Origin: Hyphomicrobiales bacterium
Lineage (GTDB): Bacteria > Pseudomonadota > Alphaproteobacteria > Rhizobiales > OSC116
Assembly: GCA_002401855.1 (NCBI GenBank)
Contig: NVUH01000038.1
Coordinates: 1 to 32,772 of the forward strand
Length of the DNA stretch: 32,772 nucleotides
Reading direction: 5' to 3'
The notes below the pieces were generated by a model that was not told the origin of the DNA, ran no database searches, and saw only the letters and a program-made list of their open reading frames with translations. Positions 16,286-24,713 of this stretch are shown piece after piece (the first letter of the stretch is position 1; each line of letters begins with the position of its first letter). Position numbers and translations under genes: made by a program.

Positions 16286-16488
16286 GAGTTTACTTCTAAT
16301 TCTCTTTTGAGCGATGAGGCGCCGTCTATATAGGCTTCTTGGCGTTCGACATTCCAATAATTTAGATTGTCGAGGGCAATTTTTTTGCCCGTGACGGCAC
16401 ATAAAACAAATGAGCCTTTTTTTCTGATCTCGTAATCGGCGGGATGATAAAGTAATTCCGCTGGTTTATCCTTGCCCATTCCAAACAT
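16282..16488 (-). CDS. DUF2093 protein, second of two tandem copies
   Basis: 68 residues. It matches the small alphaproteobacterial DUF2093 family: MFG start, LLYHPADYEI, FVLCAVTGKKIALDNL with a single conserved Cys, and YWNVERQEAY. About half of its residues are identical to the copy immediately upstream, from which it is separated by two bases. Third gene of the presumed xseA-DUF2093-DUF2093 operon. Function is unknown; the Cys and His suggest, but do not prove, metal binding. This copy keeps the CAVTGK form usual for the family and may be the ancestral one. Confidence 0.8.
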   Translation of the reverse strand: MFGMGKDKPAELLYHPADYEIRKKGSFVLCAVTGKKIALDNLNYWNVERQEAYIDGASSLKRELEVNS

Positions 16489-16490
16489 AT

Positions 16491-16700
16491 TTATGCCTTA
16501 TTAAATTCTTGTTCGCGCTGCATCATGGCCGCGCCATCACTATAAGCTTCTTGGCGCTCAACGCTCCAATATTTTAAGTTTTCTAACAATATTCTTTGTT
16601 TGGTCACTGCGCATAATACATAATTGCCCGCCTCGACAATGATATAATCGGGGGTGTTATAATGTATTTTTGCTTCATTTTGGTCACTTAACCCAAACAT
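16491..16700 (-). CDS. DUF2093 protein, first of two tandem copies
   Basis: 69 residues with the same pattern as its downstream neighbour: MFG start, HYNTPDYIIVEAGNYVLC, AVTKQRI and YWSVERQEAY. The family's TGK is TKQ here and the early His-Pro is Asn-Thr, so this copy is the more divergent. It lies 8 bases behind the xseA stop on the same strand, and a single DUF2093 gene behind xseA is the usual arrangement as I know it. A start-to-stop tandem duplication followed by divergence is the simplest explanation. Function unknown. Confidence 0.8.
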   Translation of the reverse strand: MFGLSDQNEAKIHYNTPDYIIVEAGNYVLCAVTKQRILLENLKYWSVERQEAYSDGAAMMQREQEFNKA

Positions 16701-16708
16701 TTGTTTTC

Positions 16709-18160
16709 CTAATCAAACAGATTGCCTTGACCCGTATCTATCTTTGGTTTGGGTTTTGGCTTAGTCGATTTTTTAGCGGTTTTTAGTGGTTTGTCAACCA
16801 TAGAAACTGTTGCGCCAAATTCGCCATCTGCTAAACGAATGTGAATGGGCAAACCTTGTTTGGCTTGTTTGACCGATTTGAGGCTTTTGCCTGCTTCATC
16901 TAGCACCAAGGCAAAACCGCGGTTCAACACGCCTTTATAAGAATAGGAATTGAGCAATTTGCCGATGTTATCGAGCCGCGTGGTTTTTTGTTTCAATTCA
17001 ATGGTTACAGATTGTTTTAAGCGCTGCGAAAACTGGTTGATATTTTGGGTTTTATTGCGGATATTTTGCAGTAAAGATATGGGTGACAAGCGGCCAGCTA
17101 AGCGTTCATATTGATTGCGCTTGTTGGCGGTACCGGCTTTTAACGCGCCTTGCAGACGCAAAATGGCATGGTCTAATTTTTGGCGTGGCTGCATTAATAA
17201 ATCGTTTAGCTTGGGCAGGCCGCGTTTGGCGGCTAATAATTTTTGGCCGCCATGCTCGAGCATGCGGTGCATGCCTTGCTTGATGCGGTGGCCGCGGTCA
17301 TCTATCATCAATATCAATTCGCGCTTTATTGGCACGGCCATTTCGGCTGCACCTGTTGGGGTGGGCGCGCGTTTGTCGGAGGCAAAATCGATTAAAGTGG
17401 TGTCGGTTTCGTGGCCAATGGCCGAAATGAGGGGGATGGCGCTGTTGGCGGTGGCGCGCACCACAATTTCTTCGTTAAAGCCCCATAAATCCTCGAGTGA
17501 GCCACCACCACGGGCGACAATGATTAAATCTGGCTTGGGCATATTGTCGGGGTTTTGGCTGGCGTCATCGCTTAGGGCGTTGAAACCATCGATGGCGGCG
17601 CTGACTTCGGCGGCGCAAGTTTCGCCTTGCACGCGGGCCGGCCAGATGATGACATGGCAGGGAAAACGATCGTTAATGCGGTGCATGATGTCTCTGATCA
17701 CCGCGCCGGTTGGTGAGGTGATGACGCCGATGACTTTGGGCAAAAATGGCAGAGGCTGTTTGCGGTCGGCGTCAAACAGGCCTTCGGCGGCTAGCTTTTT
17801 TTTGCGTTCTTCGAGCAAGGCCATTAATGCGCCGACGCCCGCTGGCTCTAACCGCTCAATGATGATTTGGTAACGTGATGAGCCGGGGAAGGTTGAAAGT
17901 TTGCCGATGGCGATGACTTCCATGCCTTCTTCGGGCTTGAAGCGCAATTTGCTGAACACGCCGCGCCATACGACAGCGTCCATACGGGCTTTTTCGTCTT
18001 TGAGTGAAAAATAGGCGTGGCCGCTTGAATGGGGGCCGCGGTAGCCCGAAATTTCGCCTCTGATGCGGACGTAGGAAAAATTATCTTCGACCAAGCGTTT
18101 GAGGCTTTGGGAAATCTCTGAAACCGATAATTCCAAAACGTTGCTTTTCGACTCACTCAT
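16709..18160 (-). CDS. xseA: Exodeoxyribonuclease VII large subunit
   Basis: 483 residues. With XseB it forms exonuclease VII, which degrades single-stranded DNA from both ends to short oligonucleotides. Visible features are the N-terminal OB-fold DNA-binding domain (~10-105, including VRIRGEISGYRG and AYFSLKDEKARM), the catalytic domain with ITSPTGAVIRD (147-157), ARGGGSLEDLW (216-226), SAIGHETDTTLIDF (246-259) and RAPTPTGAAE (264-273), a long coiled coil (~280-430), and a Lys/Pro-rich tail. xseB is not in the window. It is divergent from purD across a 99-base AT-rich gap and leads the operon with the two DUF2093 genes. Confidence 0.95.
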   Translation of the reverse strand: MSESKSNVLELSVSEISQSLKRLVEDNFSYVRIRGEISGYRGPHSSGHAYFSLKDEKARMDAVVWRGVFSKLRFKPEEGMEVIAIGKLSTFPGSSRYQIIIERLEPAGVGALMALLEERKKKLAAEGLFDADRKQPLPFLPKVIGVITSPTGAVIRDIMHRINDRFPCHVIIWPARVQGETCAAEVSAAIDGFNALSDDASQNPDNMPKPDLIIVARGGGSLEDLWGFNEEIVVRATANSAIPLISAIGHETDTTLIDFASDKRAPTPTGAAEMAVPIKRELILMIDDRGHRIKQGMHRMLEHGGQKLLAAKRGLPKLNDLLMQPRQKLDHAILRLQGALKAGTANKRNQYERLAGRLSPISLLQNIRNKTQNINQFSQRLKQSVTIELKQKTTRLDNIGKLLNSYSYKGVLNRGFALVLDEAGKSLKSVKQAKQGLPIHIRLADGEFGATVSMVDKPLKTAKKSTKPKPKPKIDTGQGNLFD

Positions 18161-18259
18161 AAATGTCTCGATTTGTAAAAAATTGGGTTTAAGTTAACAG
18201 TTTTTACTGATAAACATAGCTAAATTTATTTTAAAAATTGGTTTTTAAAAAGGTGCTGC

Positions 18260-19558
18260 ATGGCTAAAAAATTAAATGTTTTGGTGTTGGGTTCTGGGGG
18301 GCGCGAACATGCCTTATGTTATGGCATTGCCAAATCTGAAAAACTTGCAAAATTATATGTTGCGCCTGGTAATGGTGGCACTGATGATGTGGCACAAAGC
18401 GTTATTTTGGACGTGAAAGACCATACTGAAATTGTTGAATTTTGCTTTGATAGTGACATTGATTTTGTGGTGATTGGCCCTGAAGACCCGTTGGTTGATG
18501 GTTTGGCTGATAGTTTGCGGGCGGCTGATATATTGTGTTTTGGCCCTGGTAAAGAGGCGGCGCAAATTGAAGGTAGCAAAGGTTTTATGAAAGACCTGTG
18601 CCGTGAGTTTGACATTCCTACTGCTAAATATGAGCGTTTTTCGGAAGCTGAAAGCGCTAAACGTTTCGCCAGCGAAATGGGTGCGCCGATTGTGGTTAAG
18701 GCGGATGGCTTGAGTGCTGGCAAAGGCGTGATTATTGCGCAAGATATGGCTGAAGCGCATGGGGCGATTGATGATATTTTTGGCGGTATGTTTGGTGCGG
18801 CTGGGGCTGAAGTGGTGATTGAAGAATTTATGGTTGGCGAAGAAGCTAGCTTTTTTGCTTTGGTGAACGGCAATAACATTGCTGAGATGATTGGTGCTCA
18901 AGACCATAAAGCGGTTGGTGAAGGCGATGTTGGCCCGAACACTGGCGGTATGGGCGCTTATACGCCTGCGCCTATTTTGGATGAAGCGATGACACGGCGG
19001 GTGATGGATGAAATTATAACCCCCACGGCCAATGCCATGGTGAAGCGCGGCACGCCATTTGAAGGGGTGTTTTTTGCAGGGTTGATGATTACGGATGAAG
19101 GCCCTAAATTAATTGAATATAATGCGCGGTTTGGCGACCCTGAAATTCAAGCCATGGTGATTAGATTGCAATCGGATATGCTGGAATTATTATTAGCGAC
19201 TGCTGAAGATAGGCTTGAAGGTTTGGACATAAAATGGTCTGATGAAACCGTGATGAATGTGGTGATGGCGACCCAAGGTTATCCTTTGGCATATGAAAAA
19301 GGCAGTGTGATTGGCAACTTAGAGAATGCTGCTGCTGGCGACAATATAAATATTTTTCATGCCGGTACAAAAACTGATGGTGGAAACATCTTGGCCAATG
19401 GCGGACGGGTACTGAATATTGTAGCGCGCGCAAATAGCGTGACAGAGGCGGCCAAAGCTGCTTATGATGCAATTGATAATGTTGACTGGCCAGAGGGCTT
19501 TTGTCGCAGAGATATTGGCTATCGTGCGATTGCCCGAGAAGCTGAAAATAAAGGTTGA
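18260..19558 (+). CDS. purD: Phosphoribosylamine-glycine ligase (GARS)
   Basis: 432 residues, normal length. It catalyses the ATP-dependent joining of phosphoribosylamine and glycine, the second step of purine synthesis. Signatures are LGSGGREHAL at 10-19, the ATP-grasp loop ADGLSAGKGV near 150, GPNTGGMGAYTP near 226 and YNARFGDPE near 287. The start is the ATG at 18260, preceded by AAAAAGGTGCTGC. The purD/xseA divergent pair is conserved in many alphaproteobacteria. It ends 4 bases before the patatin gene, implying translational coupling. Confidence 0.95.
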   Translation: MAKKLNVLVLGSGGREHALCYGIAKSEKLAKLYVAPGNGGTDDVAQSVILDVKDHTEIVEFCFDSDIDFVVIGPEDPLVDGLADSLRAADILCFGPGKEAAQIEGSKGFMKDLCREFDIPTAKYERFSEAESAKRFASEMGAPIVVKADGLSAGKGVIIAQDMAEAHGAIDDIFGGMFGAAGAEVVIEEFMVGEEASFFALVNGNNIAEMIGAQDHKAVGEGDVGPNTGGMGAYTPAPILDEAMTRRVMDEIITPTANAMVKRGTPFEGVFFAGLMITDEGPKLIEYNARFGDPEIQAMVIRLQSDMLELLLATAEDRLEGLDIKWSDETVMNVVMATQGYPLAYEKGSVIGNLENAAAGDNINIFHAGTKTDGGNILANGGRVLNIVARANSVTEAAKAAYDAIDNVDWPEGFCRRDIGYRAIAREAENKG

Positions 19559-19562
19559 ATAT

Positions 19563-20459
19563 ATGGCGAATCCTCCACTTAAAATTGGTTTGGCACTTGG
19601 TGGTGGAGGCGCACGTGGCCTCGCGCATATTTGGGCGATTAAGGCCATCGAAGAATTGGGGCTGAAAGTTGATCTGCTGGCTGGTACATCGATCGGCGCG
19701 GTGATTGCTGCGGCGCATGCCTCGGGCATAGATGGCAATGACATTGCTGATTATGTCGACGAGAATATGGCCAATGCGGGTAAAATTGCTGGACAGATAT
19801 TTTCGGCTAGTGCTAGTGAATTGGTCGATTTGCTCAACCCGTTTCAACCTGCTTTGGTCAATGGTTTGAAATTAATCGAAATATTGATGCCTGATACATT
19901 TGCCAGTGATTTTAATGAATTAAAAATTCCGCTCAAGGTGATGACCACCAATTTTTATGAGGGCGGCGAACATATTATCACCAGCGGTGATTTGAAATTG
20001 GCCGTTGCGGCCAGCATGGCAATACCCGCGGTTTTTAGCCCGGTTATCATTGATCAGCATGTGTATATTGATGGCGCTTATGCCAACCCTGTGCCTTATA
20101 ATGTTATATTGGACGAATGTAATTTTTCGATCGCTATTAATGTAAATGGGCGGCCGGTGAAAGACAAGCCCGTCAAAGCCAAACTTAAAATTACCGCCAA
20201 ATCCAAAGCCCGCGCTTTGGAAGAGGCTAAAAAAATGCAAGTGCCCAACAGCCGCGATGTGCTTTATGCCTCTAACCAATTGATGCAAAATGCTATTATG
20301 GCCGAAAAGCTTAAATTGAGTGCGCCCGATATATATGTTGATGCGCCAATCGACCAATTTAAGGTGATGGATTTTCATAAAGCCAAAGAAATTTTACGTG
20401 CCACTGAGTCGATGAAAGATGATTTGAAACGTAAAATTGCCGAGCATTTAGATGTTTAA
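19563..20459 (+). CDS. Patatin-like phospholipase / RssA-type esterase
   Basis: 298 residues from the ATG at 19563. The frame is open further upstream inside purD, but those codons are an overlap artefact. It has the patatin fold: oxyanion-hole GGGGARGLAH (13-22), nucleophile Ser43 in GTSIGA, and the dyad aspartate Asp170 in YIDGAYANP. No signal peptide is present, so it is cytoplasmic or peripherally membrane-bound. Members hydrolyse acyl esters of lipids; the substrate is unknown. The ribosome binding site is weak (AAGG), and expression probably depends on purD translation. Its stop overlaps the stop of the convergent broken GFA-family gene. Confidence 0.85.
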   Translation: MANPPLKIGLALGGGGARGLAHIWAIKAIEELGLKVDLLAGTSIGAVIAAAHASGIDGNDIADYVDENMANAGKIAGQIFSASASELVDLLNPFQPALVNGLKLIEILMPDTFASDFNELKIPLKVMTTNFYEGGEHIITSGDLKLAVAASMAIPAVFSPVIIDQHVYIDGAYANPVPYNVILDECNFSIAINVNGRPVKDKPVKAKLKITAKSKARALEEAKKMQVPNSRDVLYASNQLMQNAIMAEKLKLSAPDIYVDAPIDQFKVMDFHKAKEILRATESMKDDLKRKIAEHLDV

Positions 20460-20762
20460 TCTATGAATTTCCGGCTGTCGGCACCATCAAAATGTCGGAT
20501 GCGGTAATGTTGTAAATCCTTAGCCGTTAGTAAGCGCATATTAACTGCCATGCGTGCCTCATCATCTCTATCAATGCTCCACCAATGAGTGGTGATACCG
20601 CAATTTTTACAGCGGTGAATGGGCCAGCGTAGCATCGCCTTGAATGTAACGTGAAGTAGCATCATCTGGCATATATATTCTCACATTTTTCTCTTGCATG
20701 TGAGCCCACAGCGTAGCTAACTTGCTACAGATTGAGCAATTGCATGATGCTTTAATGGTCAT
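20456..20762 (-). pseudogene. Broken GFA-family (glutathione-dependent formaldehyde-activating/CENP-V-like) gene
   Basis: The minus strand opens with a good ribosome binding site (GCGAGGCAAA) and ATG at 20762, and encodes MTIKASCNCSICSK, joining the family's N-terminus directly to its second zinc-binding CNCSIC. The stretch that should hold the first CHCG motif and about 20 following residues is missing. The frame then stops after GDATLAHSPL, while the neighbouring frame continues the fold with HRCKNCGITTHWWSID through to ADSRKFID. The two join at a GGGCC run (20621-20625) where one extra base would explain the shift. Both lesions indicate an inactive gene; the frameshift alone could be a sequencing error, but the deletion could not. 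Confidence 0.75.
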
Positions 20763-20817
20763 TTTGCCTCGCTTAATTTGACTATATTCAGTGATGATAG
20801 GCTTTATTAACCACTTA

Positions 20818-20849
20818 GCAAATGCTATGTTACTGGGCAAATGCTATGT
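20818..20849. repeat. Short direct repeat at the end of the esterase gene
   Basis: GCAAATGCTATGT occurs at 20818-20830 and 20837-20849, separated by TACTGG. The second copy touches the stop codon of the minus-strand esterase gene. It is probably a local duplication; no function is evident. Confidence 0.6.
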
Positions 20850-21700
20850 CACGGGCTTATATCGCGGTCAGGATGACGGAAAATAAACCGTGTCATACGG
20901 CTAATCGCCACTGGCACGACTGTGCCGTGATCCTCGCCTTCAAACATATAATATTCGCAATAAACGCCTTTTAGTGCCTTAAGAAAATCAGCAAAATTTT
21001 CGGCGACATCTACCATGGTGCGTTTGGCAAAAAGTGCGGCTTGTTTTGGCGGTCTGATGCGCGGAAAATCAGGGTCATCACCTTCTTCTTTGCTGCCAAC
21101 GGTTATCAGAACACGCGGCTCATGTTGTAATTTCTTAAGTTTGGGCGCTAAACCATCGCGTATAGTGGCATGGCTAAGCATTTTTTCTTGCCACCATAAT
21201 GAGGGGCTGGCGGCGATATAATTATGAAAACTGTCTGGTGCGGTTAACAAAGTATAGAGCGCAAATAGACCGCCAAAAGAATGCCCAAATAGGCTTTGGG
21301 AATTTTCATCAACTTTAAACCTGCGTGCAATTTCGGGTTTTAATTCTTGCTGAATATATTTTAAAAAATCATCGGCACCGCCAATATCTGCGGGATGATT
21401 GCTTGATTCTGCAGGCGTCATGTCTATCTGGCGCTGCTTTACGCGGTCAAATTCATCTGGATAGCCAATACCGATCACAAGGGTGGAACTTATGTTACAT
21501 CGTTCAAAAGCCGCGACAGATTCTGCAACGGTGGCAAATCTTATATTCGCGTCCAATGTGTATATAACTGGATAGCCAGACGGCGGCGCGGGTTTTTCAG
21601 GTACGCTTAGAAAAATTCGATATTTTTGGCCAGAAATGGCTGACTTCATTGTAAAAGTTTCATAACCATACATTTTATTTGGCTGTATCATATCATTCAT
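20849..21700 (-). CDS. Alpha/beta hydrolase, siderophore-esterase (IroE/Fes)-like
   Basis: 283 residues from the ATG at 21700. A longer frame starts at 21763, but that ATG lies inside the iron-box/promoter region, so the inner start is preferred. Features of the esterase-D/IroE group are the early strand PVIYTLDANIRF, IGIGYPDEFDRVKQR, the nucleophile elbow LFGHSFGGLFAL (Ser141 in this numbering), ITVGSKEEGDDPD with a candidate acid, and EDHGTVVP with the catalytic His. No signal peptide is seen, so it acts in the cytoplasm. Such enzymes cleave ester-linked siderophores to release iron. Its position divergent from a siderophore ABC transporter supports that role. The exact substrate is unknown. 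Confidence 0.75.
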   Translation of the reverse strand: MNDMIQPNKMYGYETFTMKSAISGQKYRIFLSVPEKPAPPSGYPVIYTLDANIRFATVAESVAAFERCNISSTLVIGIGYPDEFDRVKQRQIDMTPAESSNHPADIGGADDFLKYIQQELKPEIARRFKVDENSQSLFGHSFGGLFALYTLLTAPDSFHNYIAASPSLWWQEKMLSHATIRDGLAPKLKKLQHEPRVLITVGSKEEGDDPDFPRIRPPKQAALFAKRTMVDVAENFADFLKALKGVYCEYYMFEGEDHGTVVPVAISRMTRFIFRHPDRDISP

Positions 21701-21747
21701 AATTTCTGTCCATAATTTAGCGATATAACGTAAATAAGCCAAGCCAA

Positions 21748-21781
21748 TGAAATTGACAATCATTATTAGCTATGATATTTT
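21748..21781 (+). promoter_or_regulatory. Iron-responsive promoter: Fur-box-like / RirA-like site overlapping a -35 box
   Basis: Bases 21749-21767 match the classical 19-base Fur box at 15 positions, the second half (AATCATTAT) being exact. Bases 21748-21762 also fit TGA-N9-TCA, the core of the rhizobial RirA iron-responsive operator. Both overlap TTGACA at 21753-21758, which lies 17 bases from a TATTTT -10 (21776-21781) driving the transporter operon. Repression by an iron regulator in iron-rich cells is inferred; the sequence does not say which protein binds. It may also control the divergent esterase gene. Confidence 0.6.
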
Positions 21782-21823
21782 TTGCACACCCCCACACTTT
21801 TGATAATAATTCTGAGTGTAATT

Positions 21824-22738
21824 ATGAAAAATAATCTATTTAAAACCAGCGTGGCTGCGTTTGTGGCTATGTCAATTAGCCAATTCACCCCTGTATTTGC
21901 CGAAGCCTTTACAATCAACACCGCCCAAGGCGAAGTGACAATTGCAAAAATTCCGGAAAAAATTGCTGCTTTTGATGTCGCCGTTATCGACAATTTAGAT
22001 GCATTAGGCATTAAACCTGCGGGCATATTGAACAATCTATATGTCGATTATCTTGACCATGTCGCCAATAGCGGTGCTGTAGACGTTGGCTCATTTTTTG
22101 AGCCAAACTTTGAAGCTGTGAGTGCTTTGGCGCCAGATCTTAGTATTGTGGCCACCCGTTCAGCAAGCCAACTTGAAAAATTGAGTGAAATTTCTCAGAC
22201 CATCGATTTAACCGTCGACTGGAAAAACATGTTAGAATCAAGCATTGAGATTTTTAATACAACTGCGGTTATTGTTGGTAAAACTGAACAAGCTGACAAG
22301 ATTGTTGCCAAACTACGTGCATCTGTTGAAGAATTACGCGGCATCGTAAAAGACAAAGGCAAAGCGCTTATTGTTATGACCATTGGGCCGAAAATGTCTA
22401 CCTATGGACCAAGCTCTCGTTTTGGTTGGTTGCATGATGATTTAGGCATTGAAGCTGCGGTTAATGACAAAGATGCGCCAGTACATGGTAGCACCATCAC
22501 ACATGAATTTATTCTAAACGCCAACCCTGATTGGTTGATTATTATCGATCGTGATTTAGCCGTAAGTGGTGAAGCGGTTGCTGGTGATACGCTTAATAAT
22601 GAATTGATTGCAAAAACCACTGCATGGAAAAAAGATCAAGTTATCTATATTAACCCAGCATCATTCTACATTAGCGGCAATGGCATTCAATCTGTACAAG
22701 CTTCAGTGAACGAGCTTATTACAGCATTTAGTAAATAA
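21824..22738 (+). CDS. Siderophore ABC transporter, periplasmic binding protein (FatB/VctP/YclQ-like)
   Basis: 304 residues from the ATG at 21824. A longer frame begins at a TTG at 21782, within the promoter region, and is rejected. The N-terminus is a Sec signal peptide (AAFVAMSISQFTPVFAEA, cleavage near 26) without a lipobox, so the mature protein is free in the periplasm. The body is the helical-backbone-linked two-lobe fold of TroA/FecB-type binding proteins: EKIAAFDVAVIDNLDALGI, DVGSFFEPNFEAVSALAPDL and IINPDW-like NANPDWLIIIDRD. Closest resemblance is to binding proteins for catecholate siderophores such as petrobactin, anguibactin and vibriobactin. First gene of a four-component operon. 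Confidence 0.85.
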   Translation: MKNNLFKTSVAAFVAMSISQFTPVFAEAFTINTAQGEVTIAKIPEKIAAFDVAVIDNLDALGIKPAGILNNLYVDYLDHVANSGAVDVGSFFEPNFEAVSALAPDLSIVATRSASQLEKLSEISQTIDLTVDWKNMLESSIEIFNTTAVIVGKTEQADKIVAKLRASVEELRGIVKDKGKALIVMTIGPKMSTYGPSSRFGWLHDDLGIEAAVNDKDAPVHGSTITHEFILNANPDWLIIIDRDLAVSGEAVAGDTLNNELIAKTTAWKKDQVIYINPASFYISGNGIQSVQASVNELITAFSK

Positions 22739-22750
22739 TTTCGACGTTAG

Positions 22751-22781
22751 TTGGATGCGGCTTTTCATGAACCGCATCCAA
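22751..22781 (+). other. Intercistronic hairpin between binding-protein and permease genes
   Basis: TTGGATGCGG (22751-22760) pairs perfectly with CCGCATCCAA (22772-22781) around an 11-base loop. No U tract follows, so it is not a full terminator. Hairpins at this point in ABC operons typically protect the 5' transcript from decay and let the binding protein be made in excess; that role is inferred here. Confidence 0.6.
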
Positions 22782-22813
22782 TGTTTCACTCAAAAAAACT
22801 CCAATCAACACCT

Positions 22814-23767
22814 ATGAATTTAAAAATATTTTTAGCAGCATGCTTGTTTGTCGTTTTATTCGTTATTAGTTTAATGATTGGCGTTAGCGATTTTGAATTT
22901 TCAAAAATATTCAGCGACGATGACCATCTGCTTATTTTAATGGCTAGCCGCATCCCACGTAATTTTGCAATTGTTTTAACAGGCTCATCTTTGGCAATTG
23001 TTGGGGTGATCATGCAAATGATTGCGGCCAATAAATTTGTCGAACCTACCACTGCGGGCACTATGGATAGTGCGGCATTGGGCATATTATGTGCAACATT
23101 ATTATGGCCACATTCGGGGCTGATGTTTAAAATGTTGATTGCCACATTATTCTCATTATTTGGCTCGTGGATATTTTTAGGCATTATCAGGCGCTTACCT
23201 GTTACCAACCCGTTATTGGTGCCTTTGGTGGGCATTATGTTGGGTGGGGTTATTGGCTCTATCGCTACATTCATTGCCTATGAAGCTGATTTACTGCAAT
23301 ATTTAAGCATATGGATAAATGGTGACTTTTCGGGTATTTTACGTGGCCGCTATGAATTATTATGGATCACATTTGGTCTGTCTATCATCGCTTATTTTAT
23401 TGCCAATCAACTGACGATTGTTGGAATGGGCGAAAACATTGCCACTAATTTAGGCTTAAACTACCGTGCGATTATTTCACTCGGGCTTATTATTGTGGCG
23501 ATGGTCACTGCCATTATCGTGACGACGGTCGGCATGATACCATTTATTGGCTTGGTCATACCCAATATTGTCAATCGTGTTGTTGGTGATAATTTAACCA
23601 AAGCTTTGCCCATCATTGCTTATATTGGTGCTGTTTTCACCTTGGTTTGTGATATTATTGGCCGGTTGATTATCTTCCCATATGAAATTACAGTCTCGGT
23701 GATTATTGGCGCGATTGGTTCTGCGGTGTTTATTTATCTTATTTTAAAAAGGCCGCGCCATGTTTAA
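22814..23767 (+). CDS. Siderophore ABC transporter permease 1 (FecCD family, FatD-like)
   Basis: 317 residues from the ATG at 22814. Upstream in-frame starts at 22751 and 22781 lie in the intercistronic hairpin, and the chosen start begins directly with the first membrane helix (IFLAACLFVVLFVISLMIG). Eight or more hydrophobic helices are seen. FecCD signatures include RIPRNFAIVLTGSSLAIVG (near 45-63), the substrate-path segment AANKFVEPTTAGT and, near the C-terminus, GMIPFIGLVIPNIVNR, the coupling region to the ATPase. It overlaps the second permease by 8 bases. It forms a heterodimer with that protein, as both are the same length and related. Confidence 0.85.
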   Translation: MNLKIFLAACLFVVLFVISLMIGVSDFEFSKIFSDDDHLLILMASRIPRNFAIVLTGSSLAIVGVIMQMIAANKFVEPTTAGTMDSAALGILCATLLWPHSGLMFKMLIATLFSLFGSWIFLGIIRRLPVTNPLLVPLVGIMLGGVIGSIATFIAYEADLLQYLSIWINGDFSGILRGRYELLWITFGLSIIAYFIANQLTIVGMGENIATNLGLNYRAIISLGLIIVAMVTAIIVTTVGMIPFIGLVIPNIVNRVVGDNLTKALPIIAYIGAVFTLVCDIIGRLIIFPYEITVSVIIGAIGSAVFIYLILKRPRHV

Positions 23768-24713
23768 ACAAGATAAATATATTATATCTGCACTGGTTGT
23801 TGCCGCTTTGGTTTGCATGATTATTTTTTTGACCTATCAAACACAGGGTAAATGGTCTTATGTGTTAACATTACGCGGCACAAAGATTATTGGTTTGGTT
23901 CTCATTGCCATCGCCATTGCAAGCTCTACCATTGTATTTCATACCATTTCGCATAACCGCATCATCACGCCGTCTATTATGGGGTTTGATGCGCTTTATA
24001 TTTTCATTCAAACTGTTTTGATCTTTTTCTTGAGCGTTCAAGAAATTCAAAGCATCAGCCCAACTTTGCGTTATTTTATTAATCTTGCGCTTATGATTGC
24101 GGTGTTTATCAGCCTGTTTTATTTCTTATTTTTGCGCTCAAACCGATCAATCTTTTTATTGGCGCTAACTGGCATTGTGATGGGTATTTTCTTTCGCAGC
24201 ATGACCAATTTTATGATCAGGCTGTTAGATCCTGATAGCTTTTCTACAATTCAAGGCCTCTTATTTTCATCTTTTGGCTCTATTTCAAATGAATTATTGA
24301 GCATTAGTGCGCTGCTGATTTTTATTTGTTTGGTGATTATATACAAGGTTCGGTTTCAGCTTGATATATTGGCTTTGGGGCGTGAAAAGGCCATCATATT
24401 AGGCGTCAATTATAAGAAATTGGTGTTTATGCTGCTCACCATTATTGCTATTTTAGTGAGTGTATCAACCGCCCTTGTTGGCCCGATTACGTTTTTTGGC
24501 CTACTGGTTTCTAATCTTGCATATCTTATCATTAAAAATCAAAACCATGTCAACTTACTTGTAACCGCTTGTCTTATCGCCATTATCACGTTGCTCGTTG
24601 GGCAGTTTACCTTCGAAAAACTGCTTGAGCTACAAGGCACGTTGAGTGTTGTGATTGAATGTTTGGGCGGCATCACTTTTATTTGGATACTGTTAAGGAC
24701 ACACAAAAGATGA
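23760..24713 (+). CDS. Siderophore ABC transporter permease 2 (FecCD family, FatC-like)
   Basis: 317 residues, with many membrane helices from IISALVVAALVCMIIFLTY near the N-terminus onward. FecCD features are LRGTKIIGLVLIAIAIASS, HNRIITPSIMGFDALY and the coupling-loop segment VGPITFFGLLVSNLAYLI near 240. The start (ATG at 23760) overlaps the end of permease 1, and the stop overlaps the ATPase start (ATGA at 24710-24713), so the three inner-membrane components are translated in a coupled way. Together they carry ferric siderophore from the periplasm into the cytoplasm. Confidence 0.85.
   Translation: MFKQDKYIISALVVAALVCMIIFLTYQTQGKWSYVLTLRGTKIIGLVLIAIAIASSTIVFHTISHNRIITPSIMGFDALYIFIQTVLIFFLSVQEIQSISPTLRYFINLALMIAVFISLFYFLFLRSNRSIFLLALTGIVMGIFFRSMTNFMIRLLDPDSFSTIQGLLFSSFGSISNELLSISALLIFICLVIIYKVRFQLDILALGREKAIILGVNYKKLVFMLLTIIAILVSVSTALVGPITFFGLLVSNLAYLIIKNQNHVNLLVTACLIAIITLLVGQFTFEKLLELQGTLSVVIECLGGITFIWILLRTHKR

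Noticed and set aside
17115..17873. 252-codon plus-strand frame opposite xseA
   Set aside because: xseA is unmistakable on the other strand; this frame has no recognisable domain and a composition typical of antisense shadows.
19464..19562. N-terminal extension of the patatin-like protein inside purD
   Set aside because: It overlaps the well-conserved PurD C-terminus; the ATG at 19563 immediately precedes the conserved fold.
21701..21763. N-terminal extension of the esterase from the ATG at 21763
   Set aside because: The codon lies in the iron-responsive operator and promoter; the extension resembles no signal peptide, and the family fold begins later.
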